This document shows positions 20,832-29,522 of a DNA stretch of 64,000 bases, in pieces. The notes under the pieces are model-generated. The model had not been told where the DNA came from and did no database searches. It worked only from the letters and a program-made list of their open reading frames with translations. Location of the stretch: NCBI GenBank assembly GCA_965219935.1, contig CBDCOU010000003.1:4712001-4776000 (forward strand), read 5' to 3'. Position 1 is the first letter of the stretch. Every line of letters starts with the position of its first letter. The position numbers and the translations under genes were made by a program. This DNA is from Bin34 sp965219935 (GTDB lineage: Bacteria; Chloroflexota; Anaerolineae; Caldilineales; Caldilineaceae).

Positions 20832-21905
20832 TTAGCGTCGTCTTTGGGCCTCCCACCAAATCTGGGGGGCTGCCAATGGGCCTCGGTGAAGCAGGGCTGA
20901 ATGGTATTGCCAGGCCTGGATTCCCAACAGTGCCAATGCCGGCAGGTCCCGACCGGCCATGATTCCCCCGCAGGCCACGATATCCACCTTATGGCCGTGG
21001 ATGTGTTTCAAAGTGGCCAGGGCGACCTGGGCTTTGCGTGCCAAGGGAGCGAGGGGCTTGCCGCTCACGAAAGCCGGTGAGCCATCGGGGTGGTATTGGA
21101 AAAGAACGTCGGTTGCGATGATGGCCCTGACGTTGCATTCGTCGCACAGTTTCAGGAGTTCCCAATAACGGGTCGCCGGCAGTTCGGGACTCACCTTGAA
21201 CCAAAGCGGGGTGGCGGCGGGCATGGCTTGACTGGCCGCTGCCACGAGGTCATCGACTGTGGCATCCAACTCCGGGTCCATCATGAGGTGCGCGAGGTTC
21301 AGGGTGATCCAGGACGGGTTGAGGTCCGCGGCGAAGATGATCTCCAGGGACTCGGTGATCTCCTGTCGCATTTCTTCGCCATCACCCGGTACCGGAGGGG
21401 GCGAGATGTTGAGTCCGTAGGTGGAAGGAAGGTCCGATCGATGCAAGGACAAATAGGCTGTCGCGGCGCGGACACCGGGGTTGCCGGAGGCGCCGGGGGC
21501 GAGTCGGGGCCAGCGGTTGAACGATCCGAACTCCACCGGCCCAGCCAACAAGGGCAGCGTGCGCCAGCCCGGCAGGAACGAGTCGGGGCGGTCCACATGG
21601 GCCAGAGCCTCGTTCTCACTGGCATAGCCTCCGCCCTTGATCCAGCCCCCCGCCAGCATGAAAGGTTGGGGTAGTTGGACGCCTCCCACCTGAACGGGAG
21701 CCTGAGGCAGCAGCAAAGAACCAAGGCCGCGACACAAGCGGAGTAGGTCGGAGCGCTGGTCCAAGGGGGCTAGGTAGTCCCACAGGAGCTTGGTCCGGAA
21801 GGTTTCCTCCTCGCCAGGCTTTGGCCGACCCGAACTCGAGTAGGCTGCCCGGTAGGCATCCAGGAGGATTGGGGCCAGTGGGTTGCGAAGGGTGGACAAC
21901 ATCAT
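20832..21905 (-). CDS. Dihydroorotate dehydrogenase-like flavoenzyme
   Basis: The protein is 357 residues from ATG 21905 (a second ATG follows directly). It has a divergent (beta/alpha)8 flavoenzyme pattern like quinone-linked dihydroorotate dehydrogenase: an N-terminal helical part with PILLDAYRAAYSS, VGGVQLPQPFMLAGGWIKGG, YGLNISPPPVPGD, PLWFKVSPELPATRYWEL, SGKPLAPLARKAQVALATL, VDIVACGGIMAGRDLPALAL and QYHSALLHRGP. The last three correspond to the FMN-phosphate-binding end of PyrD. No pyrimidine genes are near. The usual catalytic Ser/Cys and lysine motifs are altered, so it may act on another substrate. Confidence 0.65.
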   Translation of the reverse strand: MMLSTLRNPLAPILLDAYRAAYSSSGRPKPGEEETFRTKLLWDYLAPLDQRSDLLRLCRGLGSLLLPQAPVQVGGVQLPQPFMLAGGWIKGGGYASENEALAHVDRPDSFLPGWRTLPLLAGPVEFGSFNRWPRLAPGASGNPGVRAATAYLSLHRSDLPSTYGLNISPPPVPGDGEEMRQEITESLEIIFAADLNPSWITLNLAHLMMDPELDATVDDLVAAASQAMPAATPLWFKVSPELPATRYWELLKLCDECNVRAIIATDVLFQYHPDGSPAFVSGKPLAPLARKAQVALATLKHIHGHKVDIVACGGIMAGRDLPALALLGIQAWQYHSALLHRGPLAAPQIWWEAQRRR

Positions 21906-22039
21906 GCGGTCACGGCGAAATCAGATGGGGTGGCAGTCAGAGAATAGTGTGAGTGCTTTCGGAGCAATCCAACACCTCGGGGCCGGTAGATGCAGAGAAC
22001 TGTGTGACTGGTTGTCCTACGGTCTGTCATCCAGAAACC

Positions 22040-22291
22040 TCATACCTCAGCTGCCGAGATCGTGTCGAGCCGATCCTTGGCAATGACCGCGTGGGCGTAG
22101 GCGATGCAGGCCCGAATGTCTTCCGGTTCCAGTCCGGGGTAATCGTCCAGCAATTCCTCCTGCGTGGCTCCCTGGCTCAGTAGGCTAAGGATGAGTTCCA
22201 CGGATATTCGCATGTCGCGGACAATCGGCTTCCCTCCCAAAACGTCGGGACGGGCCGTGATGCGTCTCAGCAGGTCCTGGTTGGCAGCCAT
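22040..22291 (-). CDS. DUF433 domain protein (antitoxin-like)
   Basis: The protein is 83 residues, the normal size for DUF433, with an AGGAG ribosome site just before the ATG. The defining motif is present: RITARPDVLGGKPIVRDMRI, then VELILSLLSQGATQEELLDDYPGLEPEDIRACIAYA. Members have a helix-turn-helix-like fold and are often encoded beside small PIN or DUF5615 toxin genes; some are called VapB45-type antitoxins. No toxin partner is visible beside it, because the next frame downstream ends quickly. A fragment of a second copy lies at 29433-29497. Confidence 0.85.
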   Translation of the reverse strand: MAANQDLLRRITARPDVLGGKPIVRDMRISVELILSLLSQGATQEELLDDYPGLEPEDIRACIAYAHAVIAKDRLDTISAAEV

Positions 22292-22689
22292 GGCTTTCTC
22301 CTTGGAGTAGGGTCCAGCGAGTCACATCCAGTGTCATTGTGTCCGACAGCCACTCTTGCCAACTTCCTCGTGAGTACAGAGTTGTCGGTGTGCTGGTTAG
22401 GAACAGGACCTCAGGGGCACAGGATTCGCATCTTCCACGTCAGCGCTGGTATCCGGATTGGCTTCGGCCATTTTCGTAGCCCTGCATCAGTTGTAGCAGT
22501 TCGCGGGATAATTCCCGCGAACAGGTGGATTGTAGCCTGTCGAATCAGCGGATGGGATCAATGGTCACAATGTCGCTTCAGGTATCAGCGTCTCGAACAT
22601 CTTCGGAATGGCCGTACTTGGGTAGGGGCAAGTATGCACCCTGGGCTGATTCAGGACCAAGGCGCGCCGTTTCCGCAGGCACCTGGGTG
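22292..22689. other. Intergenic stretch with a palindrome
   Basis: Nearly 400 bases between the DUF433 gene and the AbiEii-like remnant. No gene recognised. It contains the 22-base palindrome listed separately at 22500-22521. Confidence 0.35.
22500..22521. repeat. Perfect 9-bp palindrome with 4-base loop
   Basis: The arms TTCGCGGGA (22500-22508) and TCCCGCGAA (22513-22521) are exact complements around TAAT. No T-run follows on either strand, so it does not look like a rho-independent terminator. An operator site or a stray mobile-element end are possible. Confidence 0.6.
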
Positions 22690-22930
22690 ATACCGCCACG
22701 ACACCATCCAGATGTCCCAGAATCAGATGGGGCCTACGTATCCGTGCCGTGATCCATCCGGGCAGTGCCTCCAGCCTGTCCAGCACCTCGCTGAACCTGT
22801 GTTCCAAGTCCGGCATGTGGTGAGCGGCATCATGGGATGTGCGGTGTCCCGCCCATAGGGCCGCCGCTGTCCCACCGACCACATAGATGCCGTCCAAAGT
22901 GCGCTGTAGTTGTTCCGCATCTTGCGGCCG
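22690..22930 (-). pseudogene. AbiEii-like nucleotidyltransferase fragment (copy A)
   Basis: The minus strand encodes an uninterrupted peptide with GIYVVGGTAAALWAGHRTSH, MPDLEHRFSEVLDRLEALPG and RIRRPHLILGHLDGV. This resembles the front half of the nucleotidyltransferase AbiEii/AbiGii toxin family found in Chloroflexota, including the GGTAAAL substrate-binding loop. After the LDGV motif the sequence diverges, and no start codon with a family-like context is visible, so the copy is truncated. Two shorter homologous fragments lie at 26525-26665 and 33780-33955. The family assignment is tentative; the homology among the three copies is directly visible. Confidence 0.6.
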
Positions 22931-23123
22931 GGCCGCCCGGTTGCCCCGCAGGGGGCTCTGCGCGTCCTTGCCGGGTTTCAGGGACCGGCGGGGGCCGCGC
23001 AAGGGGATTCAGGATCCATTGGGTCACCTAAACCCGGATCAGCGTTTCCTCGCGGTGGCCGGTATCATCCAAAACCTATTCTTCCGCAGCCTGCTAGTGA
23101 CCTCCTTGAACCAATCACTTTTC

Positions 23124-25814
23124 CTAACCCTGGTAGCCAAGGTGCCTTTCCAACAATCTTGCAATTCTGTCAAAGCCTTCGTGGTAAGCCAACATCAGTG
23201 GCGTCCAACCTTGAGTTTCGATTTCGGCATCAATATCATCATGGTCCAGCAATTGTTCAACAATGTCACGGTCACCATTCGAAACGGCCCTGAACAATGG
23301 AGTCCACTCCTTCTTGGTGTCGATGTTGGGATCTGTTTTCCGGTGGTCAAGTAACAACTCCACAAAATCCTCGTTTTCATCATACACGGCCCGGTAGAGC
23401 GCGGTGAATCCCAGTTCATTCCGTTTATTGGGATCTGTTTCCCGGTTGTCCAGTAGCAACTTCACAAGGTCCCTATTCTCGTTTACCACCGCATGATAGA
23501 GTGGGGTCCAATCGGAGTCATCCCTTAAATTGGGATCTGTCTCAGGGTGGTCGAGCAAAATCGCCAGCTGTGCCCTGTGTCCGAAAACAATCGTCACATG
23601 CAAAGGTGTTCGCCCATCGTGATTTCTCAGATTGGGTCTGATTCTTGGATGCCTCAATAGGATTTCCAGAACCTCTGTATCGGGTTTCCATCTTGTGGCG
23701 CTGTGCAAGGGAGAATTCCCTTGATCCTGTTCCTGAACATTGGGATCGGCATTGTGTTTCAGGAGTATTTCAACCACATCCGCATGTTTGCTACTCGCGG
23801 CAAAGTGCAATGCGGTATACCCTTTTCTTGTGGTAAGCGAAGGATCGGCTCCATGCGTAATCAACAGTTCCGACATTGCCGCATTGCCGTGCTTGGCAGC
23901 TTCATGAAGTGGGGTCCGGTTTTTGTTCCAGGGGTCTGGATTGATATTGTCAAAACGAACGTTGGGGTCCGCCTCAGGGTAAGATAGTAGCAAGGCCATG
24001 ATTTCCAAGGCATCCACTCTGGCTGCCCAGTGTAGGGCCGTACCGCTCAAATCGGTGCGAAATCTTGGGAACCCTGTACTGGCGATCATGCGCCTTACCG
24101 TTACTATGTCGTTGTTCAGAATAGCGTGGAACAATGCCCTTTGGGCTTCTTCAGTATAAGTGCCTGAACCTGGTGTGGGAGGCGCGATCGCGGTCTGTGG
24201 AACCTGCGTGTTTGAGGGGAATAGAGGTTGCCAGCGCAGCCACATGACCGCGACACCGCCCCTTTCGTAATATTCCAGCAGGACGTGATGCGAACCTGGC
24301 GTCAGTTCGATATCCTTATAGGAGGTGAGCTCCGGCGAGTCTCCCCATTCATCCAACACCAGTTCACCATCAACGTATAGACGTAAACCGTCGTCAGCGG
24401 TTACAGAAAAGCGATGGGTGCCTTCAGGGAAGTGGAAGTTGCCTTCCATGCGGGCACTGAAGTTGTCCTTGTGGACTTGAGGACCTGGGGAACCTGTACC
24501 CCAGTCAAACCGTTTTCCCACCGGGGCGACTTGGGTTAGCACAGGCGGTCCGCTCAGGTCTACGTTGTTGAAAAACTGCAGATTGAAAGCATCGGTTGGA
24601 GGGGTTGGCACTGGCATGGGTGCTACGGGAGCTAATGGTGGGGCCACAATCATCCCAGGAGTCAGCCGTTGCCAACGGAGCCACAGGCTTGCAGAGGATG
24701 CCCGTTCGTAGTAATCCAGGCGTACCTGATGGAGGCCAGCCGTCAAATGCACATCGACCTCGTGGGTGGTGGCCGCCTGATCGTGCCAAGCTGCGTGGAC
24801 CAGTTTGTTGTCCACATACAGTCGCATGCCGTCGTCAACAGTCACGCTGAAACGGTGCAGGCCTTCTTCGAAACTGAATTGGCCTTCCAGCCTGGCGGTG
24901 AAGTGATCGGGATTGACCTGCGGGCCTGGAGCAGCCAAGCCCCAGTCATAGCGAGTGCCTGGTGCGACTTGCTGTGTCAGGACAGGGGGGCCGGTGAAGC
25001 TCAGGTTGTTGAAAAACTGGACCGTAAAGACACCGGATGTTGGATCGGTGGCAGCAGGTGTGGTTCCGGTACTTCCTGTTTCCGCCATGCTTGAACCGGG
25101 AATCCGCAATACCTGGCCGGGATACAACCTTCTTGGGTCGGTGATGCCATTGGCCTCGATCAGCTCTTGCACAGACACACCGTGTGCGCGGGCAATCAAA
25201 GAGAGCGTGTCGCCACCCCGCACTGTATAGCTGGTTGCGCTGGGTTGGGGTTGGGGTCCGGTGCGAAGTGTCGCTGATGGCTCGGGAGTCGGGGACGGCA
25301 GACTGGTAGTACCCGGAATGCATAGCGATTGTCCGACTCGGATCAGGTGATGGTTCGATAGGTTGTTGGCTTGGGCTATGCCGGTTAGGCTTACGTTATA
25401 GCGGCTGGCAATGGCCCATAGCGTTTCGCCTCTCTGAACCGTGTGCGAAACAGGGCATGCTGAGTGCGCCGTCGAGCGAGTGGCCGGCGGGGTGGATGTG
25501 GAGACGCCTACCTGGGACACGATCAACGTGTGGCCAACGTACAGATTCTCAGTTTCTGACAGATTGTTAAGTTGCCTTAACTGGGCGACTGTCAAGTTGT
25601 ATTGCTCTGCAATGGAGACCAAGGTGTCGCCTGTCCGAACGATGTGGGTCTGATGGGAATTCTGAGCTTCAGCCACGACGTTTTGATGGGCAAAGAGCAA
25701 TAGGGCCGCAACAATCAGCCCCAAGACCCGCAATGAAATGCTGCTGCGACTAGCGGACACGCTCTCCAAGCGCATTCTCAAGGTAGTGGGTGGATTGCCT
25801 TCAAGCAAAAACAT
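23124..25814 (-). CDS. Secreted LysM-PA14-ankyrin repeat protein
   Basis: The protein is 896 residues with an unusual order of domains. A hydrophobic signal-anchor lies near residues 27-45. Three LysM modules follow at about 57-100, 124-167 and 196-239 (each with the GDTL/GETL, IAxxYN and GQ-L-IP pattern), separated by Pro/Thr-rich linkers. Two PA14 domains follow at about 262-385 and 415-535 (each with FFNN, SFTGPPV or DLSGPPV, FSVTxDDGxRLYVD and LEYYERGG). The last 330 residues are ankyrin repeats with TPLHEAAKHGNAAMSELLI, TALHFAAS and similar. LysM binds peptidoglycan, PA14 binds glycans, and ankyrin repeats bind proteins. The combination suggests an exported wall-associated adhesin. It could also start at Met14 (25775). 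Confidence 0.82.
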   Translation of the reverse strand: MFLLEGNPPTTLRMRLESVSASRSSISLRVLGLIVAALLLFAHQNVVAEAQNSHQTHIVRTGDTLVSIAEQYNLTVAQLRQLNNLSETENLYVGHTLIVSQVGVSTSTPPATRSTAHSACPVSHTVQRGETLWAIASRYNVSLTGIAQANNLSNHHLIRVGQSLCIPGTTSLPSPTPEPSATLRTGPQPQPSATSYTVRGGDTLSLIARAHGVSVQELIEANGITDPRRLYPGQVLRIPGSSMAETGSTGTTPAATDPTSGVFTVQFFNNLSFTGPPVLTQQVAPGTRYDWGLAAPGPQVNPDHFTARLEGQFSFEEGLHRFSVTVDDGMRLYVDNKLVHAAWHDQAATTHEVDVHLTAGLHQVRLDYYERASSASLWLRWQRLTPGMIVAPPLAPVAPMPVPTPPTDAFNLQFFNNVDLSGPPVLTQVAPVGKRFDWGTGSPGPQVHKDNFSARMEGNFHFPEGTHRFSVTADDGLRLYVDGELVLDEWGDSPELTSYKDIELTPGSHHVLLEYYERGGVAVMWLRWQPLFPSNTQVPQTAIAPPTPGSGTYTEEAQRALFHAILNNDIVTVRRMIASTGFPRFRTDLSGTALHWAARVDALEIMALLLSYPEADPNVRFDNINPDPWNKNRTPLHEAAKHGNAAMSELLITHGADPSLTTRKGYTALHFAASSKHADVVEILLKHNADPNVQEQDQGNSPLHSATRWKPDTEVLEILLRHPRIRPNLRNHDGRTPLHVTIVFGHRAQLAILLDHPETDPNLRDDSDWTPLYHAVVNENRDLVKLLLDNRETDPNKRNELGFTALYRAVYDENEDFVELLLDHRKTDPNIDTKKEWTPLFRAVSNGDRDIVEQLLDHDDIDAEIETQGWTPLMLAYHEGFDRIARLLERHLGYQG

Positions 25815-25980
25815 TGTGAAGTCCAGAAAAGAGGAAACCGTAGGCCAAGAGCGACCTGCAGGAGGCGTAGCTCTGCCTTATCTATATAAGACGATTCTTG
25901 TATCGAGTTGTTGCGTTAGCAAGCTGCTGAAAAACGTGGCCGACTGGAATCTTGGCATCCAGGAACGTAGGAACTCCCCG

Positions 25981-26427
25981 ATGCGCGGTCGTCCCAACCT
26001 CCAACGCAGCGTGTTGGCCATCGTTGTCCCGGGGAACCCGTTCCCCGGGACCATCCGCTGTGTCGGATTAAGGAAGTGGCCGATGCGGCCCTGGAACGGC
26101 TCTCACCGGAATTCGACCGCATGTACGCCCGTGTGGGCCGGGCCTCCGTGCTGCCCGAGCGGCTGTTGAAGGCCTCGCTGTTGATCGCCCTGTACTTGGT
26201 GCGCAGCGAGTGCGCCTTCTGCGAGGAGCCGGGTACAACCTGCCCTGTCGCTGGTTCCTGGACATGGATCTGATGGAGCGCAGCTTCGATGCCACGGTCT
26301 TCACCAAGAACCGGCAGTGCTTGATGGACCACGATGTGGGCTAGGTCCTGTTCGACGAGGTGGTGTGGGCGACCGACGGGGAGGGGCTGCTGTCGGACGA
26401 GCACTTCAGCGTGGACGGGACGTTGCG
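25981..26427 (+). pseudogene. IS5/IS1182-type (DUF772) transposase remnant
   Basis: The first part of a DUF772 transposase can be read across frames. After MRGRPNLQRSVLAIV and a frameshift near 26030 comes PRDHPLCRIKEVADAALERL, then MYARVGRASVLPERLLKAS and LLIALYLVRSECAFCEE. A second frameshift near 26228 precedes RWFLDMDLMERSFDATVF, and an in-frame stop lies at 26342-26344 within the conserved FDEVVW region. The homology stops at about 26427 (SVDGTL), before the catalytic domain. The element is therefore dead and lacks its 3' half. It joins directly to sequence beside the AbiEii-like fragment B. Confidence 0.8.
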
Positions 26428-26524
26428 AAGGGCAGGGAGACGAATCGTCAAACCCTGTAGGTTAGTGACTTGGGTGGTCCCATTTGCATGGATTTGGAAG
26501 TGGAGGTGGGGGTATTGCGCCACT

Positions 26525-26665
26525 CCCGTCATGACACCATCCAGATGTCCCAGGATCAGATGGGGCCTGCGTATCGCGCCGTGATCCATCCGGGCAGCGC
26601 CTCCAGCCTGTCCGGCACCTCGTCGAACCTTTGTTCCAGGTCCGGCATCATGGGATGTGTGGCGT
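26525..26665 (-). pseudogene. AbiEii-like fragment (copy B)
   Basis: The nucleotide sequence closely matches copy A (22690-22850): both encode MPDLEQRFDEV or MPDLEHRFSEV, LEALPGWITAR, then RRPHLILGHLDGV. In this copy about a dozen bases are missing between the TSHDA and MPDL segments, and a frameshift near 26575 separates the two halves. It is not functional. It lies between an IS5-type remnant and the Uma2 gene. Confidence 0.7.
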
Positions 26666-26882
26666 AGTCAGTGGTTGGTCGAGATCTGTGGCAAACGGAA
26701 GAGCAGCGGGGTCATGTTCGTATAGGTCAGCGAAGCGCCCTTGCTTTAGCGTGTGCCTTCCAGTATTGATACAACGCTTTCAATTCTGCGACGGAAGGTG
26801 GGACTCTTGGAAGTCTGAAGGCCGGTTCGCTGGTGTCTGTAGGCCGCTGCATCGGTTGGCGTATGGGCATGTCCGCAGTGGC

Positions 26883-28079
26883 CTACCGACGACTTTGCGG
26901 AGGGCTTGATTCGCGTGGATTCGTCGGAGGGACGTTGTCGGGTTTGTCCAGTAGTAGCAAGGTGCGCCATTCGGAAGGTGTTTGCTGCACAGCCAGGAGG
27001 CGGTCCACCGCATCGGCTGGCGGCCCGTGTTGCCTCCAGTTCGAGGCAACTTGGTTCCGGTCCGACGGTGTCAGGTCCTTGGCGAGCAGCGTGTGCAACG
27101 CGTTGACAGCCATCCTGGTTTCGCCTTCCAGCAGGCCTTGCAATCGGATTTCGTACTTTGCCTGCTCCTGCTGCAGTTGCGCGTCGGTCTCTCGATCGCG
27201 CCAACGGGCTTCCGTGGCGTCCCACCACTGGAAGCGTGGAGGCGGTCTTTGTTCCTCGGGCAGTTCGCTGAACTTCTCCTGCGGATCCGGCATCATGCGA
27301 ATGTACGTGTCGAACACATCGCTCCAATGCACGTCCGGATCCGAGGCGGTCTCCTTGGGCTCAGGATCAACCTTGCGGTAAATCCCGCCTTCAAGCCGGT
27401 ACAGCAACAGTTCACGAGGCGATCCTCGCCGGCGCTTGCCCCCGAGGTCGTACACCAGGTACTCGCGGACTCCCAGATCCGCGTACAGCTGCCGCTTGTC
27501 CTCCAGGTCCCGCTGCATGCCGCCATACGACAGGATCTCCAGTATTAGTGCTGGCGGGGGCGCTCCCCGGTCGAGCCGGAGGGCGCGGTCCGGGCTGGTC
27601 GCCATGCCCAGCAATCCGACCTGTGGCAGCACCATCAGGTCGGGAAGGACCCAGCGCACGACATTGTCGGGCGCCAGATAGTGGACACTCGTCTCGACTT
27701 CCACGCAGTCGCCCAACTTGTCAAAGGTCGTGTTGTGCGCGGTACGCTGGATTTCCCGTGCTCGGGTATCGGACATGATTTCTATGCCATCCGCGTCGAA
27801 ACGGCAGTGGTGGATGCCGTCAATGCCGTAGTCGGGGTCAGTGGTCCAGTCCGGTTCATATTCATGGCCGGGATCGTAGGAGTATTCGGGGGTGTAGTGG
27901 TACAGAGCCTCAAGTTCGCACCGCCACGCTTCAGGCACCGTCCGGCGCCGAGCGGCGCGTTCCTCGCGTGCCGCGCGTGTCATGGCGGGTTTGGCAAAGG
28001 GGGGTGGCTCCGGCGCGCGTCCGTTGGCTTCCGCCGTTGTCGGCGGCCGTGTTCGTTCCGCAATTCCAGCCGCATCCAT
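26883..28079 (-). CDS. Uma2 (DUF820) family endonuclease-like protein
   Basis: About 398 residues from ATG 28079; the frame continues upstream to 28145 without family features. The core shows VLPDLMVLPQ (Asp), PPALILEILSYGGMQRDLED (Glu) and KRQLYADLGVREYLVYDLGG (Lys). As in the Uma2 protein at 8437, the core is preceded by an acidic aromatic stretch with YDPGHEYEPDWTTDPDYGID and followed by PPPRFQWWDATEARWRDRET. The two proteins are clearly paralogues with the same architecture. Here the C-terminus lacks the long Arg/Gly/Glu repeat and instead has a helical QLQQEQAKYEIRLQGLLEGE segment. Function unknown. Confidence 0.8.
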   Translation of the reverse strand: MDAAGIAERTRPPTTAEANGRAPEPPPFAKPAMTRAAREERAARRRTVPEAWRCELEALYHYTPEYSYDPGHEYEPDWTTDPDYGIDGIHHCRFDADGIEIMSDTRAREIQRTAHNTTFDKLGDCVEVETSVHYLAPDNVVRWVLPDLMVLPQVGLLGMATSPDRALRLDRGAPPPALILEILSYGGMQRDLEDKRQLYADLGVREYLVYDLGGKRRRGSPRELLLYRLEGGIYRKVDPEPKETASDPDVHWSDVFDTYIRMMPDPQEKFSELPEEQRPPPRFQWWDATEARWRDRETDAQLQQEQAKYEIRLQGLLEGETRMAVNALHTLLAKDLTPSDRNQVASNWRQHGPPADAVDRLLAVQQTPSEWRTLLLLDKPDNVPPTNPRESSPPQSRR

Positions 28080-28479
28080 CGCCGCCTCCCTGCGTGCGTC
28101 AATGCCTGATTCTACCCCGGCTGGAATTGGTTGGCCGGGAAACATCGTCCAATCCCCAGGCTACAAGGTTGGAGGGGGTGTTTGTAGGCCAAGGTTGTAC
28201 GGAACAGCTCCATCTCCCGTTCCCAAATTCCACAGTGGCAGAGTTTTTTGGCATACCGAAGGTGTTGCCCGCGGTTTCGGAGCCCCAATGTCTCCTGTCG
28301 CCTCCCCCAGCCTTGGCAGTGGAGAACCGGGGCCTGTACAGGGTGTTGGCGGAGCAGGTTCTCAGGCTGCAGACATGGCCGAACGCACAATCGCTACACG
28401 CCCGTTCCGCATGATGCACCAGAATGGGTATGCTGTCCGGGTATTGACGCTGTGCCTGCACGCGATTGCAGACGGCAAG
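28080..28479. other. Intergenic stretch
   Basis: About 400 bases upstream of the Uma2 gene and beyond the break point of the methyltransferase pseudogene. No gene recognised. It presumably carries the Uma2 promoter. Confidence 0.3.
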
Positions 28480-29432
28480 ATGTCCTCTTTGGTTGTTTCC
28501 CACTCGGCCAGCCAGGGGGCAGTAACCACCGGCTCGATGATGCGCATGATCATGTCGCGTTCCGTGTAGTGCGCCCCCAGTTGCGAACGATTGTCGGGAT
28601 CGAGACCACGCTCGAACAAGGTGCCCAGAATGGCGGGGTCGATGTCCGCCCAGTCGAGGGAGGCTGTTTCCAGCACAGTGGTGATCTCTGCTGTCTCCAA
28701 GGGCAGGGCAGTGTCGTCGTCGAATAGTCCGCCGTTGAACCAGGCCACCGATTCAAACCCCACTTAGCTACCGTCTGCCATCTCCCGGAAGAGTTATTGG
28801 GCATATCGAACAAAGTTGCCAGGCGTCTGGACTGCCCGTTCCAGCATGCGCGTGAACATGTTGTTCGGCAGCAGATCCACATCCTCGGCAAACATGCAGA
28901 AAACGAGCCGATTCACGAACTGTGCCACTACCCTCGGCTCATTGCCGCGTTGTCGCAAGTTTTGGGCCAGGTTTGCGAAAGTCGTTGCGGTCTGCTCGGT
29001 AAGAGTCTGCCGGGTGACACCCGGACGCAGCTGCTCGGGAGCTGACATGGCCCACTTGAGCTTCTCCCGGACTTCGACGCGGGCCAAGTCCTCCAGCTCA
29101 AACTCGTGTGTCTCGCTGACGTTGTTGGTCCCGTTTGTACGGATGCGGAACCGAACCATGTCCGAGACGATCAGCAGCGGCGGATTCTCAAGGGCGAGGG
29201 CGTACTGCCGCAGTTGCTCAAAGGCCCTGTCGAGATTGGCATGCTTGCCCTTGTGCTCCCACGCGAAGTGGCCTTGCTTCCACACGTCGGACCATCCCGC
29301 CTGGCCCGAATCCTTACGCGCACCGCGCTCGCAGCAGTAGGGCCGGTGGGAGCGGCTTCGGCCGGCGTAGGCTCACCCAGCAGATGCCACAGGTCGATGA
29401 GGTGCACCTGGCTGCCGGAACTTTCTTTCAAT
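28480..29432 (-). pseudogene. Truncated duplicate of the MmeI-like restriction-modification gene
   Basis: The minus strand encodes a close copy of residues about 50-366 of the protein at 38936-41890. It starts at KESSGSQ and ends abruptly after WETTKEDI near 28480. The nuclease motif region survives (DVWKQGHFAWEHKGK), as do FVNRLVFCMFAEDVDLLPNN and FNGGLFDDDTALPLE. There is at least one frameshift near 29335 and two stop codons near 28752-28795 (YAQ-stop-LFREMADGS-stop-VGFE). The methyltransferase and target-recognition parts are absent. The near-identity suggests a recent duplication followed by loss. Its 5' edge is fused to a DUF433 gene fragment. Confidence 0.85.
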
Positions 29433-29497
29433 GCTTTCCTCCGAAAACGTCGGGACGAGCCGTAATGCGTCCCAACAGAGCCTGGTTGGCAGGTATT
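29433..29497 (-). pseudogene. DUF433 gene fragment (first ~20 codons)
   Basis: The sequence matches the start of the DUF433 gene at 22040-22291. It encodes ANQALLGRITARPDVFGGK, against ANQDLLRRITARPDVLGGK in the intact gene, and the ATG has become ATA. The match ends where the methyltransferase duplicate begins at about 29432. The join indicates illegitimate recombination. Confidence 0.75.
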
Positions 29498-29522
29498 GTT
29501 CCCTTCTAATCCATTCCATGCA

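Noticed and set aside
26026..26051. 12-bp perfect palindrome GTCCCGGGGAAC-CC-GTTCCCCGGGAC
   Set aside because: It lies within the decayed IS5-type coding sequence and is explained largely by conserved codons for EPVPRDHP, so a regulatory role is unlikely.
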